A stretch of DNA of 64,000 nt, from contig BGKB01000165.1 of assembly GCA_003116975.1 (NCBI GenBank), forward strand, positions 93,492 through 157,491. The letters are read 5' to 3'. The translations under genes and the position numbers were made by a program. Source of the DNA: Aurantiochytrium sp. KH105. Lineage: Eukaryota > Sar > Bigyra > Thraustochytrida > Thraustochytriidae. This document shows, one piece after another, positions 28,775 through 38,871 of the stretch. The notes beneath the pieces were generated by a model, which had not been told where the DNA came from, searched no databases, and was given only the letters and a program-made list of their open reading frames with translations. Positions within the stretch are counted from its first letter, which is position 1. The number at the start of each line of letters is the position of its first letter.

Positions 28775-28871
<97 letters not shown>

Positions 28872-29716
28872 GCGTGAGGCACCACCTGCTGGTAGCTGCC
28901 GTTTTCGCGCCTTATAAGCATACTGGCGCTTCCACTTTTCTGCCATGAGTTCCTTGAGTTGCAATTCCTCATCTTCGATCTGCTTTGCAAAGAGATCAAA
29001 CTCAGTACGGCTCTCCAAGGACCTGAACTTTTCAAATGCAAAGGTGAGCACAGTGTTGAGAAATCGGGCTTCTGGGCCAAAAGTGTCAACGCCCATGGCC
29101 TCGCGAAATGCTCTGCTTTTGAGAATGTTCCGGTTCTTGACAGACAGCTTCAGCTTGGTGCGCCCCTGCACAAGCGGACTTGGTCGCGTCTCCACATCGT
29201 CGCCTCCGCTGCCGCCCACATCGCCGGGCGCGTGTTGGCCAATATCAGCCCCACTTGCGTCTGTCACCTTGTGTCCATTTCCCAGTGTTGCGTTCGCTCC
29301 CGTAGCTGTCTCCATTTGCACGGGGCCATCTGAGACTACAAGAGGCGGCCCGCCAGGGTCCTCGGCGTGATCCATCGACACTTGCTCCTCTGAGGTTTGC
29401 TGGGATCGTCGCGAAAGATGTCGGTCGACTTGACTATCGTCATGGCTTTCGTGATCGAGGTGGTGACTCGTCACCCCGCGATGTTCGTGAGGATCGAGAG
29501 GTTCTGTATGCGACGGGTGAAGATGATCATGATCATGATCATGATCATGAGAGTGGTCAAGGTGGAGCTGGTGCTGGTGCTGGTGTTGGTGTTGATCATG
29601 CACGCTGTGATGGCGGTGGTGATGATGGTGGTCTTCCTCTTGACCTTGCTCTTGCTCTTGTTGTTGTGGTGGTTGTCGTTGTGGTTCTTGCCGCTGTTGC
29701 TGCCGCCGCCGCCGCC

Positions 29717-29747
<31 letters not shown>

Positions 29748-30116
29748 CCCATGTTGTTGCCGCTGCTGATGATCGTGCTCCAATTGCTCCTGCGATTGGT
29801 CAGTGTGCGTGGTGATGAGCGAGGTTCCGAGCTCGACCGCCCGTGCGTGAGCCTCGTCATGGTCGGCGTGCATCTGATGCGAGGTAAGTTCTTCCTCCTC
29901 GTGCTGGACATTATCGTGAACCTCTTCGTCCTCATCTTGTGGGATGCCTGGGCTCTCTGGGGCTTGATCAGGATTTTCACCTTCGTGATCGTGCATGTCC
30001 TGTGCCCTCGTGTCATCTTCAGGCTTGTGACTGAGATCAAGGTCTTCGTGCGACGTCCCGCGCTCGAGGTCCCCACCGATGGACGTTGGGCTCGCGTACG
30101 CCACATCTGTCTGCAT
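28476..30116 (-). CDS. Low-complexity poly-Q and His/Asp-rich protein of unknown function
   Basis: 546 aa from the ATG at 30116 (MQTDVAYASP); the frame is open to 30332, so the start is uncertain. The N-terminal half is low complexity: acidic Glu/Asp, then Gln/Arg, then alternating His-Asp and His-Gln, the His-Asp part coming from an ATGATC hexamer repeat near 29520-29550. A more protein-like segment (about 28890-29160) contains RTKLKLSVKNRNILKSRAFR, GPEARFLNTVLTFAFEKF and a charged helix; this is the only part likely to be conserved. It is followed by 31 pure CAG-encoded glutamines. A nuclear or transcription-related role is a guess from composition only. No family recognised. Confidence 0.65.
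28776..28868 (-). repeat. Pure (CAG)31 tract encoding poly-Gln
   Basis: 31 uninterrupted CTG units on the plus strand, read as CAG glutamine codons on the minus strand. The absence of CAA interruptions predicts length instability. Confidence 0.98.
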
Positions 30117-30488
30117 GTTGAACCCAGACGCGCAAGCCTTGGTGACCCGCCGTCTTGTCGCTCGTGCCCTCGCTTCGCGCCGCCCGACCCCGCGCCCGCC
30201 GCTGGCGTTTGATGGCCGTCCACTCTGCGTGCGTGTAATCTGAAGTTTGTCTGGTCGCAAGTCAAGTCGCACGGATTGTTTAATTTTTACAATCGTCGCA
30301 ATCGTCTGGCAGTCTGAGATGCACACACACATAGGCCTGGGCCAAGAGGCCTATGCGCACCAAACGTTTTCTTTCGTGGTTCGCAAACAACACTTGTGAA
30401 CCTGAGACTGATGAAAGGCGAAAATCTTTCTTTTCATGCCATAGGCCTACTTGTAGTGGCTCAGCATGAAGTTGTATACACGTACGTG
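30117..30488. other. Short gap between two minus-strand genes
   Basis: 372 bp between the end of the IQ-motif gene and the start of the poly-Q gene. It should hold the poly-Q gene promoter. No distinct element recognised. Confidence 0.4.
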
Positions 30489-33293
30489 TCAGTGGCCTCG
30501 TGGGGAGTCCTCAAGTTGAAGGGCTGCGAGCGAATATCTGAGAAACGCAAGCTGAATGACGCGCGCGGCCGCGTTTCGCTTAAAGTCGTCGTTGTCTGTG
30601 GGGTCAAACTCCAAAACGTCGGTCGAAGGTAGTGTCGAACGAGATTTGTGCGACGCATTTCGTGTCTTCGCGTCGCCAATGTTGTTGTTCTTGTCGTCGT
30701 TCTTTTGTAAGCTGTGCTTGGCAGTTTGCTTGCGATCATGCATCAGTTCGTTTTCGAAATCGGCCTCGTCTTGCGCGTCGTCATCGTCATCGAACTCAAA
30801 ATCTTCATCGTCATACGAGGACGCATCGTCCGCGGACGTAGTCGACGCCGGAGGGCTGTCTGACCTTTCGGAAGTCCAAGATGCCGTTGAGGAAGAAGTA
30901 AATTGGCGATGAGCGTGAGCATAACGTTGTTGCCGAACGGGACTTGTACCTTCTTCAATGAGCCGCTCAAAAAGCGCACCACCAGAGCTGAGGCTTCGTG
31001 ACGAGGAAAGCAGACTCTGCGAGGACCTCGACGAGGCCACGGACTCATTGGTGGCGGGATCAACGTCGTGATCTGTCTGAGGCGCTGCATGACGAGACTG
31101 GCCCAGTCTGCAAGACAATGGAGAAGGCTGCGCGATACGCTCCTGCTGAATCTTGGCGCCATGCTGGATATCCCTGTGATTCTGTCGCTCCCATTGCTGT
31201 TCTTTATGTCGTTGTTGCTCATTGTCAATTTCTTGTACGTGCTGCTGCTGTTGCTGCTGCTCCATCTTCCAAGCAAGCGCGCGTGCAAGAGGATCATTTC
31301 GACCTCGAAGCTGGTCAATGGGCGGAAGCGAAACGTCTTGCGCACTGCTAAGAATATTCAACACTTCATTTGCGTCACGTGCTTTCGCAGCGCGCTCGCG
31401 CGGATTGATCTTGTGTGGGAGCTTCCTCGAAAGAGAGCGACGCGACGCAGATTTGGCCTTTGTATGGCGACGCGCCCCCGCGTGATTGCCATTCGGGCCA
31501 AGAGGAAGCACTGACACCGACACGACAGCTCCGGCACCCGCGTGCTTGCGAGCGATGCGTCTACGCAAGGTCTCGGCCTTCTTGCGCATGTCTTCCTTGC
31601 GCTCTTCTTCTTCGCGTAAATGTTGTTCCTCGAGACGCTTCTGCTCCTCTTTTTCTTTGCGCTTTTGCTGAGCGACGCGCTTGAGGCGGGATTGACGCTG
31701 TCGCTCATGCTCGGCAGCAAGCTGGAGTCGGCGCTCTTGCTTTTCCTGCTGCTTGATTGCATCAAGCGCCTTGCGCTGACGTGCTTCGGCTTGCTCAGCG
31801 CGTGCGCGACGCGCGGCTTGCTTGCGAATCTTTTCAAGTCGTGCTTGGTCACGCTGTTTGAAGGAAGCCATGCGCTTCTTCGCAGCAGCCCGGATCTCGC
31901 GCTGCTCGCGCTCGTTTTCTTCAATAAGAGCCTGCAGGCGCTTGCGTGTCTCCTTGCTAGCCTCGGCGAGACTCGCCTCCGAGGCTGCTGTGGGCGCGCT
32001 CTTCACCAACGTCGGGGCTGTGGGTTCACAACCTTGTTGTCGTTGAAGGGACGCCCTGCGCGCGGGGACTACTTGGGCGCGATGGGCGACGCTGGTCTGT
32101 CGAGCGGCGTCAATAGTGGGCGCAGCGGACTCCATGGCTACGTCCTTTGTCTGTGTGGGAATGGCTGCGTCTTTTTCGGGTTGCAAGATTGAGGCAGCAA
32201 CGCCAGCAGCTGCAGCAGCGGCAGATGCAGCAGCGGCGCGCTCCTCCTGCACGCGGGCCTCGAGAAGAGCCTCGCGTTCTTTTTCCTTTTTGCGCAAGGC
32301 TTTGCGCAGGGCCATCTGTCGCTCCTTTTCAATTCGAAGCATCGAAGCACGACGCTGCTGCGCGATGCGCTCTTGCTCGGCAGCCTTGAGTTTTTCTGCC
32401 CTTGCGCGAGCCTTGCGGCGTTCGCGGCGTTGCTCGGCGACAAGGCCCCCGAAGTCACTCTTTTTCCGTCGCCACGGAAGCAGAATGATGCCGTCCTGGT
32501 CCGCCTGCTGTTTGCGGAGCTCGGCGCGCCACCGCTTGCTCGCAATATCCTCGATCTCCATGCAGGCTTGTTCGCGCTTTTGGTTTTCGAGAGTGCGGGT
32601 CAGCGCATCTTCGAAAGCCATGAGATCCCGCTCACGCGCCTCGGCACTTCGCCGATTCCGATAAATGAGCATTGCAGATGCGCGCTCGCGTGCTTGGAAA
32701 CTGCGAAAGGCGCACTGAAGACAGATGGCGCATACGCGGTGCCTTTCGGCGCGCGCGAGGCGTCTGTCCGTGAAGCCGCGCCAGAGAGCCTGCGCGGAGA
32801 GCGCAGCCTTCTCACGACGAGAGTGTCGTAACGCGGCCTCTTTCCGTGCGAAGAAACCTCGAACGATGCGCTGTGCGTGAACTGCACAGCGTGTGTGAAG
32901 GACAAGAACGCGAAGTTGTAATTCTCGCTTGCTGAGCCAGATTCTCGCTGCGCGCTGCATTACGAGGATTGAGTCCAGCGTGAGAAGCGCAACACAGGAG
33001 CGCTTCCAGTCGCGCCAGGTGCGCCAGGTTTGTTGTACCATTGTCGCGGCGTCTCTGCGCATTTCCATTTCCATTTGACGCTTTTGTCTGTCGAGTTGGC
33101 GCAATTTCATTTTCAGGGCGAGTGCACTTGCCTCGCGCTCCTCGCGGTCTTTTTCGCGCACGCGACGTTCTGCCTCTTCGAGTCTTTGCTCCTCGAGCGC
33201 TGCGCGTTTGCGCTCCAGCGTCTTGCGTCGCGTCGCAGCCTCGAGCGAGGTATCCTTGTACATGCCAAAGACATGGTTCTTGGCGAGACTCAT
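30489..33293 (-). CDS. IQ-motif coiled-coil protein
   Basis: 934 aa from the ATG at 33293 (MSLAKNHVFG). The frame is open further upstream to 33509, but that part lacks helical character. A charged helix (about 20-85) is followed by at least five IQ-like calmodulin or light-chain binding motifs (about 85-215), such as MVQQTWRTWRDWKR, VMQRAARIWLSKR, HAQRIVRGFFARK and SAQALWRGFTDRR. A long Arg/Glu/Lys/Ala coiled coil follows (about 225-600), then a Gln/Ser-rich linker, an acidic stretch with DDEDFEFDDDDDAQDE, and a last IQ-like AAARVIQLAFLRY near the C-terminus. Proteins of this layout are common at centrosomes and flagella. That role is inferred from layout only. Confidence 0.78.
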   Translation of the reverse strand: MSLAKNHVFGMYKDTSLEAATRRKTLERKRAALEEQRLEEAERRVREKDREEREASALALKMKLRQLDRQKRQMEMEMRRDAATMVQQTWRTWRDWKRSCVALLTLDSILVMQRAARIWLSKRELQLRVLVLHTRCAVHAQRIVRGFFARKEAALRHSRREKAALSAQALWRGFTDRRLARAERHRVCAICLQCAFRSFQARERASAMLIYRNRRSAEARERDLMAFEDALTRTLENQKREQACMEIEDIASKRWRAELRKQQADQDGIILLPWRRKKSDFGGLVAEQRRERRKARARAEKLKAAEQERIAQQRRASMLRIEKERQMALRKALRKKEKEREALLEARVQEERAAAASAAAAAAGVAASILQPEKDAAIPTQTKDVAMESAAPTIDAARQTSVAHRAQVVPARRASLQRQQGCEPTAPTLVKSAPTAASEASLAEASKETRKRLQALIEENEREQREIRAAAKKRMASFKQRDQARLEKIRKQAARRARAEQAEARQRKALDAIKQQEKQERRLQLAAEHERQRQSRLKRVAQQKRKEKEEQKRLEEQHLREEEERKEDMRKKAETLRRRIARKHAGAGAVVSVSVLPLGPNGNHAGARRHTKAKSASRRSLSRKLPHKINPRERAAKARDANEVLNILSSAQDVSLPPIDQLRGRNDPLARALAWKMEQQQQQQHVQEIDNEQQRHKEQQWERQNHRDIQHGAKIQQERIAQPSPLSCRLGQSRHAAPQTDHDVDPATNESVASSRSSQSLLSSSRSLSSGGALFERLIEEGTSPVRQQRYAHAHRQFTSSSTASWTSERSDSPPASTTSADDASSYDDEDFEFDDDDDAQDEADFENELMHDRKQTAKHSLQKNDDKNNNIGDAKTRNASHKSRSTLPSTDVLEFDPTDNDDFKRNAAARVIQLAFLRYSLAALQLEDSPRGH

Positions 33294-34055
33294 ATTGGGC
33301 CTAGGCCAGAGAGCGCGCGTGTGGACGCTTGTATGCGCACGCGCGCGCACGCGACCGAGAGGAGAAAGAGTTGACTCTGCGGCAGTCCAGACGTGGCCAC
33401 CCGCGCCACGTCCAGTCCGCGCTGAGCTGGCAAGCACGAGAACTGCGCGCAGAGAGCCAAGAAGTAATCCGAGGCCTCCTCGGCCCGGCCATACCAGAGG
33501 ACTGCACACAATGTGTTAGTAGTCGTGACTCTAGGCTAGCCTCTGGTACTAACCTAGGCTATGCTATGATAAGGAGGAGGGAGACCCAACGGATATAAAG
33601 AGGGCTATTTAAAGGTCTAACGTCTTTGGCCGAGTGAGTGAGCTGGATGTCGTGACAAAGACGGCGGAGGACACTCACCACCTCGACACACGGTTGTTGA
33701 GGACTACGGACCGATGAATCTTAAATCGTCAACACTTTTTGACGGAATGCTGATGCGCGGAAAGTAGTTCAAGGAGAGACAAAACCTTTTTGACCTTGTT
33801 GAGCGGATCTTCCCTTGAGCTCTCGCGGACTTCTTTTTAGCTCCCGCGCTTCTCTCGGCCCCTTTTGACCAAAAAGTTTGGCCTGCGGTCTTTTGCGAAT
33901 AAGATTGCCCGATACGGCAGTACAAAGTTCGCTGCTGACCGCCTATTTTCTTGAAAAGGGAAAGGGGGAAGATTACGAAGAAAAAGAGGAAAGTGAAAAG
34001 AAAAAGATTGCTATATGTGCAGAGAGCAGGCAGGCGTTCTTGAAGATAGAGTCAA
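33294..34055. other. Gap between RPN8 and IQ-motif genes
   Basis: 762 bp that must hold the IQ gene promoter and the RPN8 3'UTR. It includes GGATATAAAG near 33593, on the opposite strand to the genes, and an isolated AGGTCTAAC motif near 33616. No gene is seen. Confidence 0.4.
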
Positions 34056-35030
34056 TCAGGCCTTGGAGGCAGAGGCGGCCTTGTCTGCGTGTTCCTTTGC
34101 GGTTTGTGATGACTTTTTGTTCTCGTAGTCCTTGTACTTTAGTTTGTTGTTGAGCAGGTTGTGCAGCGCAATGATGGAGCGAATGAGCGCCGACAGGTAA
34201 ACGACAAGATGCATGTCGTTGATCTTGACAAAGTAGGACTTGACGAGCGCCTCAATGTTAAGGTTGGGCAGCAGGTTGAAAATGTCCTGCATGTTGTAGA
34301 CAACCTGGTTGTTGACGGGAAGATCGCCCTTGACAACGGCGTCCATGTAGGCGTGCATCTCCTCGAGGCGAGACTTGAGTCCACGCAGACCCTCCATCTT
34401 GTGCGCAACGCGTGAGGCAAGCGTGCTAACGGTGGGGTCGTTGATGTCGCGCAAGAGGTGCTCGACACCAACCTCCTCGGCCTCGTACGCCTCAATGAGC
34501 GAGTCAATGTGCTTAAAGGTGCGCACCGTCTCCTTTTTGTCATTTACCTCCTCCATGGAGTAGTACGCCTGCGTGGGCACGCCCTGGACCTCTGGTCGGA
34601 TGTCGACAATGACCAGGACCGGGTTCGAGCAATAGCGGCGAAAGAGGACGTCGAGCTGGAGATCGTTTTGGCGGATCTTCGGGCCGGTCGAGTAAAAGCC
34701 CACGATGCGCTCCGAGGCGTTGACCTTGCGGAACATGGCAAACATGTTTTCGAGAAAGCTATGGTCCAGGTACCAGATGGTGGGGTCCTTCATGTCCTCC
34801 TCGAAGGGCACGGCAAAGGAGTTCGAAATGTCAACGCGTCCCTTGTGCGTGGACCCGAGGAGAACACCCACAACGCGCTTCTTGGTGTCGCGTGCGACAC
34901 GGTTGTAGTGGTCCACCACGCTCAGAAGAACGAGCGGGTGCACCACGGCGCACTCGGGCTCCAGTGGCGTCGGCATGGTGCCTGGGTTGCTAGCTGCGCG
35001 CTTCGCGGCGTCTGGCGGGTCGATGTCCAA
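34056..35030 (-). CDS. PSMD7: 26S proteasome regulatory subunit RPN8/PSMD7
   Basis: 324 aa from the ATG at 35030. An in-frame ATG at 34976 (MPTPLEPECAVVHP) aligns better with the start of family members. An MPN domain occupies about 25-155: VVHPLVLLSVVDHYNR, KKRVVGVLLGS, FAVPFEED and FYSTGPKIRQND. The metal-binding JAMM histidines are absent, as expected for this inactive MPN partner of RPN11. The C-terminal helical region (QDIFNLLPNLN, VYLSALIRSIIALHNLLNNK) pairs with RPN11 in the proteasome lid. It ends in a Lys/Ala/Ser tail. Divergent from the sulfotransferase-like gene. Confidence 0.96.
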   Translation of the reverse strand: MDIDPPDAAKRAASNPGTMPTPLEPECAVVHPLVLLSVVDHYNRVARDTKKRVVGVLLGSTHKGRVDISNSFAVPFEEDMKDPTIWYLDHSFLENMFAMFRKVNASERIVGFYSTGPKIRQNDLQLDVLFRRYCSNPVLVIVDIRPEVQGVPTQAYYSMEEVNDKKETVRTFKHIDSLIEAYEAEEVGVEHLLRDINDPTVSTLASRVAHKMEGLRGLKSRLEEMHAYMDAVVKGDLPVNNQVVYNMQDIFNLLPNLNIEALVKSYFVKINDMHLVVYLSALIRSIIALHNLLNNKLKYKDYENKKSSQTAKEHADKAASASKA

Positions 35031-36081
35031 AGCAACGGGCGCAACACGCGATCGGAGCTTGGCTCCGGCGTGCCTAGCGCGCTAAACGCGAGCGAGGCCG
35101 AGCGGCTCGACCCGCTCTCGTCCTTGACGTGTCTGGCCGCGGACGATCCGTACCGCGTCGTGCGTCGAGGCGTACGAAGGGTCGCGCGACAAGCGAAGCT
35201 GCCTTGCGGCAAGCGGGAAGCGAGCTGCCTTGCGAAGCTTCGCCTCAAAGAGGTCTATTCGCGCCTCGTTGGGCCACTTTACAGGTAGAAAGAAAATAAT
35301 CTGGACTTCGCTGATTAGCGAGGCCGTCCGTACCAGCGGCCGTGTTAAATAGGCGCCGCGAAAGACCTTGCATGTATAGCATGCGGATGGTGGTGGTGAA
35401 GAAGCACGGCATTAGACAAGTTATATTCGTTGAATGGGGTCACTTTACCGTCAATCGTCTTGATGCCCGCCTCTCCGTCACTCAGGTACCGTACAGAAAG
35501 GGGCTAAGCCGACTGTCAAGTTCAACTATGTAGCGCCGAGAGAGAAAGTGATCCTCGAACGAAGAAAATTATTAAGCGATTTTGCGCTGGCTGCTAATTT
35601 ACGAAGTCCTTCGCGCCGCCTCGAAAGGAGTTTTTACTTCATTTTCATATTTCAAGAAGTGAACAAGAACACGACGATTTTTGAGCTAAATTCAACAAGA
35701 AGAGCAGAACTAGTCGCCTAAGCGAATGAAAATTGAGATTAAAAGTCAAAGAGAGAGAGAGAGCGAGCTTGCGTGTTGCGCTGTCAAAACTCGGCACCCC
35801 CCCCCCCAAAAAAAGAACCGTTTTGAGACGGTTCACGAACGGTTTGTCAACCGAAAAGCGCATTCGTCGTGTCTCCGTTTGCATCATCGCCGCATACACT
35901 TCTTTCTTCTTTTGCACACGCGAACGGCGACGGGAAACGCAGCGTAGTCGACCATACCGCGCGCGCGAAAAGGTTCATCGTTGGCACCCCTCGCGGCACT
36001 AGGCGAACCTTTAACAGAGGTACCTCGAACGAAAGCAGTGCATGCGTACGTGCGCGCGTGCGAGCGTGCAAGCGCAGCCCC
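35031..36081. promoter_or_regulatory. Divergent intergenic stretch, RPN8 / sulfotransferase-like
   Basis: 1.05 kb between two start codons. It includes AT-richer DNA at 35530-35730, a GA run near 35750, and a run of 11 C followed by 7 A (35797-35814). No recognisable core promoter or gene. Confidence 0.4.
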
Positions 36082-37275
36082 ATGTCGGCAGGAGCGCATA
36101 AACGACGGGCCAAGGGCAGCGTCAAGACAGGCGCAAACGACAGGAAAGATGATTTGAAGCAAGCGGCAACGACGAGTGTAAAGCCCGATAAAGAAGCTCC
36201 CAAGTCAGCCATGGAGGAAACGAAAGTTTTCCTCCGCAATGTTTTGATCATCTGCGTTGTGATTGTCGGACCGTATGCGCTCTTCCGCGGGTACATGTGG
36301 TCGATGCTCTCATCAGGATGGTTCAGGCCCGTGGTCGAGCTCGAAGACCCTCGCCAAGTGCTTGTGGTAGGAACGCAGAGTTCCGGTACGACGGCCACGG
36401 CACAAAGTCTGAATGAGCTCGGTATTGAGGTCTCTCACGAATCTGTCGACGCCCAGGACGACTTTGCTCGCGACGGCACGGTGGGGTGGGCCCAGGGCAT
36501 TCGATACCTGGCAAACGAGGAAACGCGCGCATCTAGACTCGACCTTGACACACTCTGCGAGAAGCCGCTGCTGCGCATTATGCATTCGACGCAATTCGAA
36601 CAATCGTCGCAGTGTTCGTACCGGGTTGAATGGGATCGATGCTGGCAGCACGAATGCCACTCGGTGTTTTCGCGCAACTTTGGGTGTCATCCGCACTGTA
36701 CACGGCCGCCGTATTTTGGCCGTGTTCTCTTGCAGGTGCGCGATCCCTTGCGAACAGTCGCTTCGCTGGTTGTCAAGTATTGCGAGAACGCGAACGCTGG
36801 TTCGCTCCCGCATCCTCTCAAGATGGCTACCTTGGAGGGACTGTTTGCCGACATTCCGTGGCGAGAGATGAAGGGTGGCTGCAAAGAGGTCTTTGGCCAC
36901 TATTACGTTGCGTACAATCAGCGAGTCATGGACGCCTTTGTAGATGATACCGAGGGAGTGTTTGCCTGGTTCCGCGTTGAGGACACGGACCCTTGCGCTC
37001 TGGCCAGATTAGCTGGCGTGCTCGAACCAATTCCTGGGAGTCGTGACGTGACCTATGGGCCAACACGGGCACGTGCGCTCAAGGCGTGCGCCGGAAAGGA
37101 AACGTCTGCAGTAACCGAAAAGCCGAGCGGGGAGCTCAAGGCTCACGGAAGCGTGAATCGGGGTAATACCGGCAAGCTGCGCCTCGCGTGGTCGGATTTT
37201 GACGATCTACCAGAACTCAAGGGGCGTCTGCAGGAGCTTGCGCGTCGATTTGGCTATCCGGATGGCGAGTCATGA
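36082..37275 (+). CDS. Sulfotransferase-like type II membrane protein
   Basis: 397 aa from the ATG at 36082 (MSAGAHKRRAKG); an upstream in-frame ATG at 35869 adds poorly structured residues. A basic N-terminus (1-45) precedes one membrane span (about 48-75: VLIICVVIVGPYALF), giving a type II Golgi-like topology. The lumenal part begins QVLVVGTQSSGTTATAQSL, a P-loop-like 5'-phosphosulfate (PAPS) binding motif, and contains LLQVRDPLRTVASLV, matching the 3'-phosphate-binding R-D-P-x5-S motif of sulfotransferases. Several cysteines (CSYR, CWQHEC, CHPHC) may form disulfides. It probably sulfates glycans or proteins; substrate is unknown. The last 15 codons and the stop are repeated twice more after the gene. 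Confidence 0.78.
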   Translation: MSAGAHKRRAKGSVKTGANDRKDDLKQAATTSVKPDKEAPKSAMEETKVFLRNVLIICVVIVGPYALFRGYMWSMLSSGWFRPVVELEDPRQVLVVGTQSSGTTATAQSLNELGIEVSHESVDAQDDFARDGTVGWAQGIRYLANEETRASRLDLDTLCEKPLLRIMHSTQFEQSSQCSYRVEWDRCWQHECHSVFSRNFGCHPHCTRPPYFGRVLLQVRDPLRTVASLVVKYCENANAGSLPHPLKMATLEGLFADIPWREMKGGCKEVFGHYYVAYNQRVMDAFVDDTEGVFAWFRVEDTDPCALARLAGVLEPIPGSRDVTYGPTRARALKACAGKETSAVTEKPSGELKAHGSVNRGNTGKLRLAWSDFDDLPELKGRLQELARRFGYPDGES

Positions 37276-37450
37276 GGGCCGTACTATTCCATGGTCGAAT
37301 GAAAAGTGATGTTCGCTTCAGGAGCTTGCGCGTCGATTTGGTTATCCAAATGGCGCGTCATGAGGGCTGGACTGTTCCATGGTCGAATTTCGCGATCTCT
37401 TCTGCAGGAGCTTGCGCGTCGATTTGGCGATCCGAATGTCGTGTCATGAG
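37231..37450 (+). repeat. Three tandem copies of the sulfotransferase 3' end, stop codon included
   Basis: CAGGAGCTTGCGCGTCGATT begins copies at 37231, 37319 and 37405, periods of 88 and 86 bp. Each copy reads QELARRFG in one frame and ends in TCATGA. Copies two and three lie beyond the gene's stop and carry substitutions (ending PNGAS and PNVVS). Confidence 0.92.
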
Positions 37451-37806
37451 GGCTACTAGATTGTTCATGAGATTCCCCAGAGAGAGCAAAGACAAACCCA
37501 AAGAAAAGATCAAATCGGGAAAAATCTAAAATAGGTTAAAAATGCTTGGCATATGTACATCATTGCTTGGTTGGAAGGAGCGGCAGGGGCGCCCTTGCTG
37601 GGCGCAGCACAGAGCTGGCCAGGATCTGTAACTCCAGCCAAGCGCCCCTCCGTTGTTCCTTTTCGAAAAAAAAAAGCGAAACGAATTTTGATAAACATGG
37701 GAAAATGCGGATTTCCATAAATAATCTGAACTGTAGGCTAGGACAAGTCAAGTCAAGTCGAGTCGGGTCGAAGGATGACGTGAAGATGACGCGCATACAA
37801 AGCGGG
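37451..37806. other. Convergent intergenic gap
   Basis: 356 bp between the sulfotransferase repeats and the HMG-CoA lyase stop. Contains (AAGTC)-like repeats near 37740-37765. No gene seen. Confidence 0.45.
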
Positions 37807-38871
37807 TCACGGTGCCACGAGGGGAGCAAACTGGCCCTTGGTGAGCATGGCGCGCCCCGCGCGAGCATGATTTGCGCGACCCAAATATTGAGAAATGTAG
37901 TCGCCGACCTCTGCGAGCTGCTCCAGGTCAATGCCGGTGCTAATATCGAGGCCATGCAGCATGTAAGCAACATCTTCGGTCGCGACGTTGCCCGTGGCGC
38001 CCTTGGCAAAAGGACAGCCGCCAAGACCACCGACGGAGCTATCGACAACGCTGATACCATTTTGAAGCGCAACGAAAATATTTGCGAGTGCCTGGCCGTA
38101 AGTGTCATGAAAGTGAACGGCAACCTTTTCGCGAGGCACGTGCTTGAGCACCTCGGTAAGAAGCACCTGCGTGGAGCCGGCGGTACCAATACCTATGGTG
38201 TCACCGAGACTGACCTCGTAGCATCCGAGGTCGATGAGACGCTCGCAGACCTCGACGACCTTTGCGGGCGCAATATATCCTTCGTAAGGGCAGCCGAGCA
38301 CGCACGAGACATAGCCACGAACGCGAATGCCCTGGCGCTGGGCCTCCTCGCAGACGGGCTTGAAGCGGTCGAGCGACTTTTCAATCGTGCAGTTGAGATT
38401 CTTCTTGGAGAAAGCCTCGGAGGCGGCGGCGAAGACGGCTACTTCCTCAGCCTTGGATTCGAGGGCGCCGAGGAATCCCTTCATGTTTGGCGTGAGGACC
38501 GGGTAGCTGACGCCTTCTTGGCGCGAGATGCGCTCCATGACCTGGCGATGGTCGCCCATTTGCGGGACATAGTCCGGGGACACAAAGCTGGTTGCCTCGA
38601 CGGTTTGGAGTCCCGTTCTGGAGAGGCGGTCGATGAATTCTACCTTGACGTCGGTGGGGATGATGGTTTTTTCGTTTTGCAGGCCGTCCCGGGGCCCGAC
38701 CTCGACGATGCGGACGTGTTCAGGAAAGCCGGCCGACGAGAACGCGCGAGCGGCGGCGCCCGCGAGTCTTCGTCCCTCTCGTGGTCTCTTGGCTGCGGCG
38801 CCGAGGCCCGCGAGCCTCTGCGCCGCGCGCGCATTCCGCGTCGTCGTCGCCGCCGCCGCCGCCGCGAGCAT
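37807..38871 (-). CDS. HMGCL: Hydroxymethylglutaryl-CoA lyase, mitochondrial
   Basis: 354 aa. The first 48 residues are rich in Ala and Arg with no acidic residue, a typical mitochondrial targeting peptide. The TIM-barrel body opens with VRIVEVGPRDGLQNE, whose Arg and Asp are catalytic. CVLGCPYEG, EVSLGDTIGIGTAG and VAVHFHDTYGQALANI (metal-binding histidines) follow, then GGLGGCPFAKGATGNVATED, with the active-site cysteine of the lyase signature. It splits HMG-CoA into acetoacetate and acetyl-CoA, the last step of leucine breakdown and of ketone formation. All recognised catalytic residues are present. It diverges from the TPR-villin headpiece gene. Confidence 0.96.
   Translation of the reverse strand: MLAAAAAATTTRNARAAQRLAGLGAAAKRPREGRRLAGAAARAFSSAGFPEHVRIVEVGPRDGLQNEKTIIPTDVKVEFIDRLSRTGLQTVEATSFVSPDYVPQMGDHRQVMERISRQEGVSYPVLTPNMKGFLGALESKAEEVAVFAAASEAFSKKNLNCTIEKSLDRFKPVCEEAQRQGIRVRGYVSCVLGCPYEGYIAPAKVVEVCERLIDLGCYEVSLGDTIGIGTAGSTQVLLTEVLKHVPREKVAVHFHDTYGQALANIFVALQNGISVVDSSVGGLGGCPFAKGATGNVATEDVAYMLHGLDISTGIDLEQLAEVGDYISQYLGRANHARAGRAMLTKGQFAPLVAP

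Noticed and set aside
29397-30212. 271-codon plus-strand frame rich in Leu/Val/Met
   Set aside because: It is the complement of His/Asp/Gln repeats in the poly-Q gene; the hydrophobic look comes from codon complementarity.
26574-38871. Functional cluster for branched-chain amino acid breakdown (dehydrogenase at 26.6 kb, HMG-CoA lyase at 37.8 kb)
   Set aside because: They are 10 kb apart with four unrelated genes between and on different strands; chance proximity is enough.
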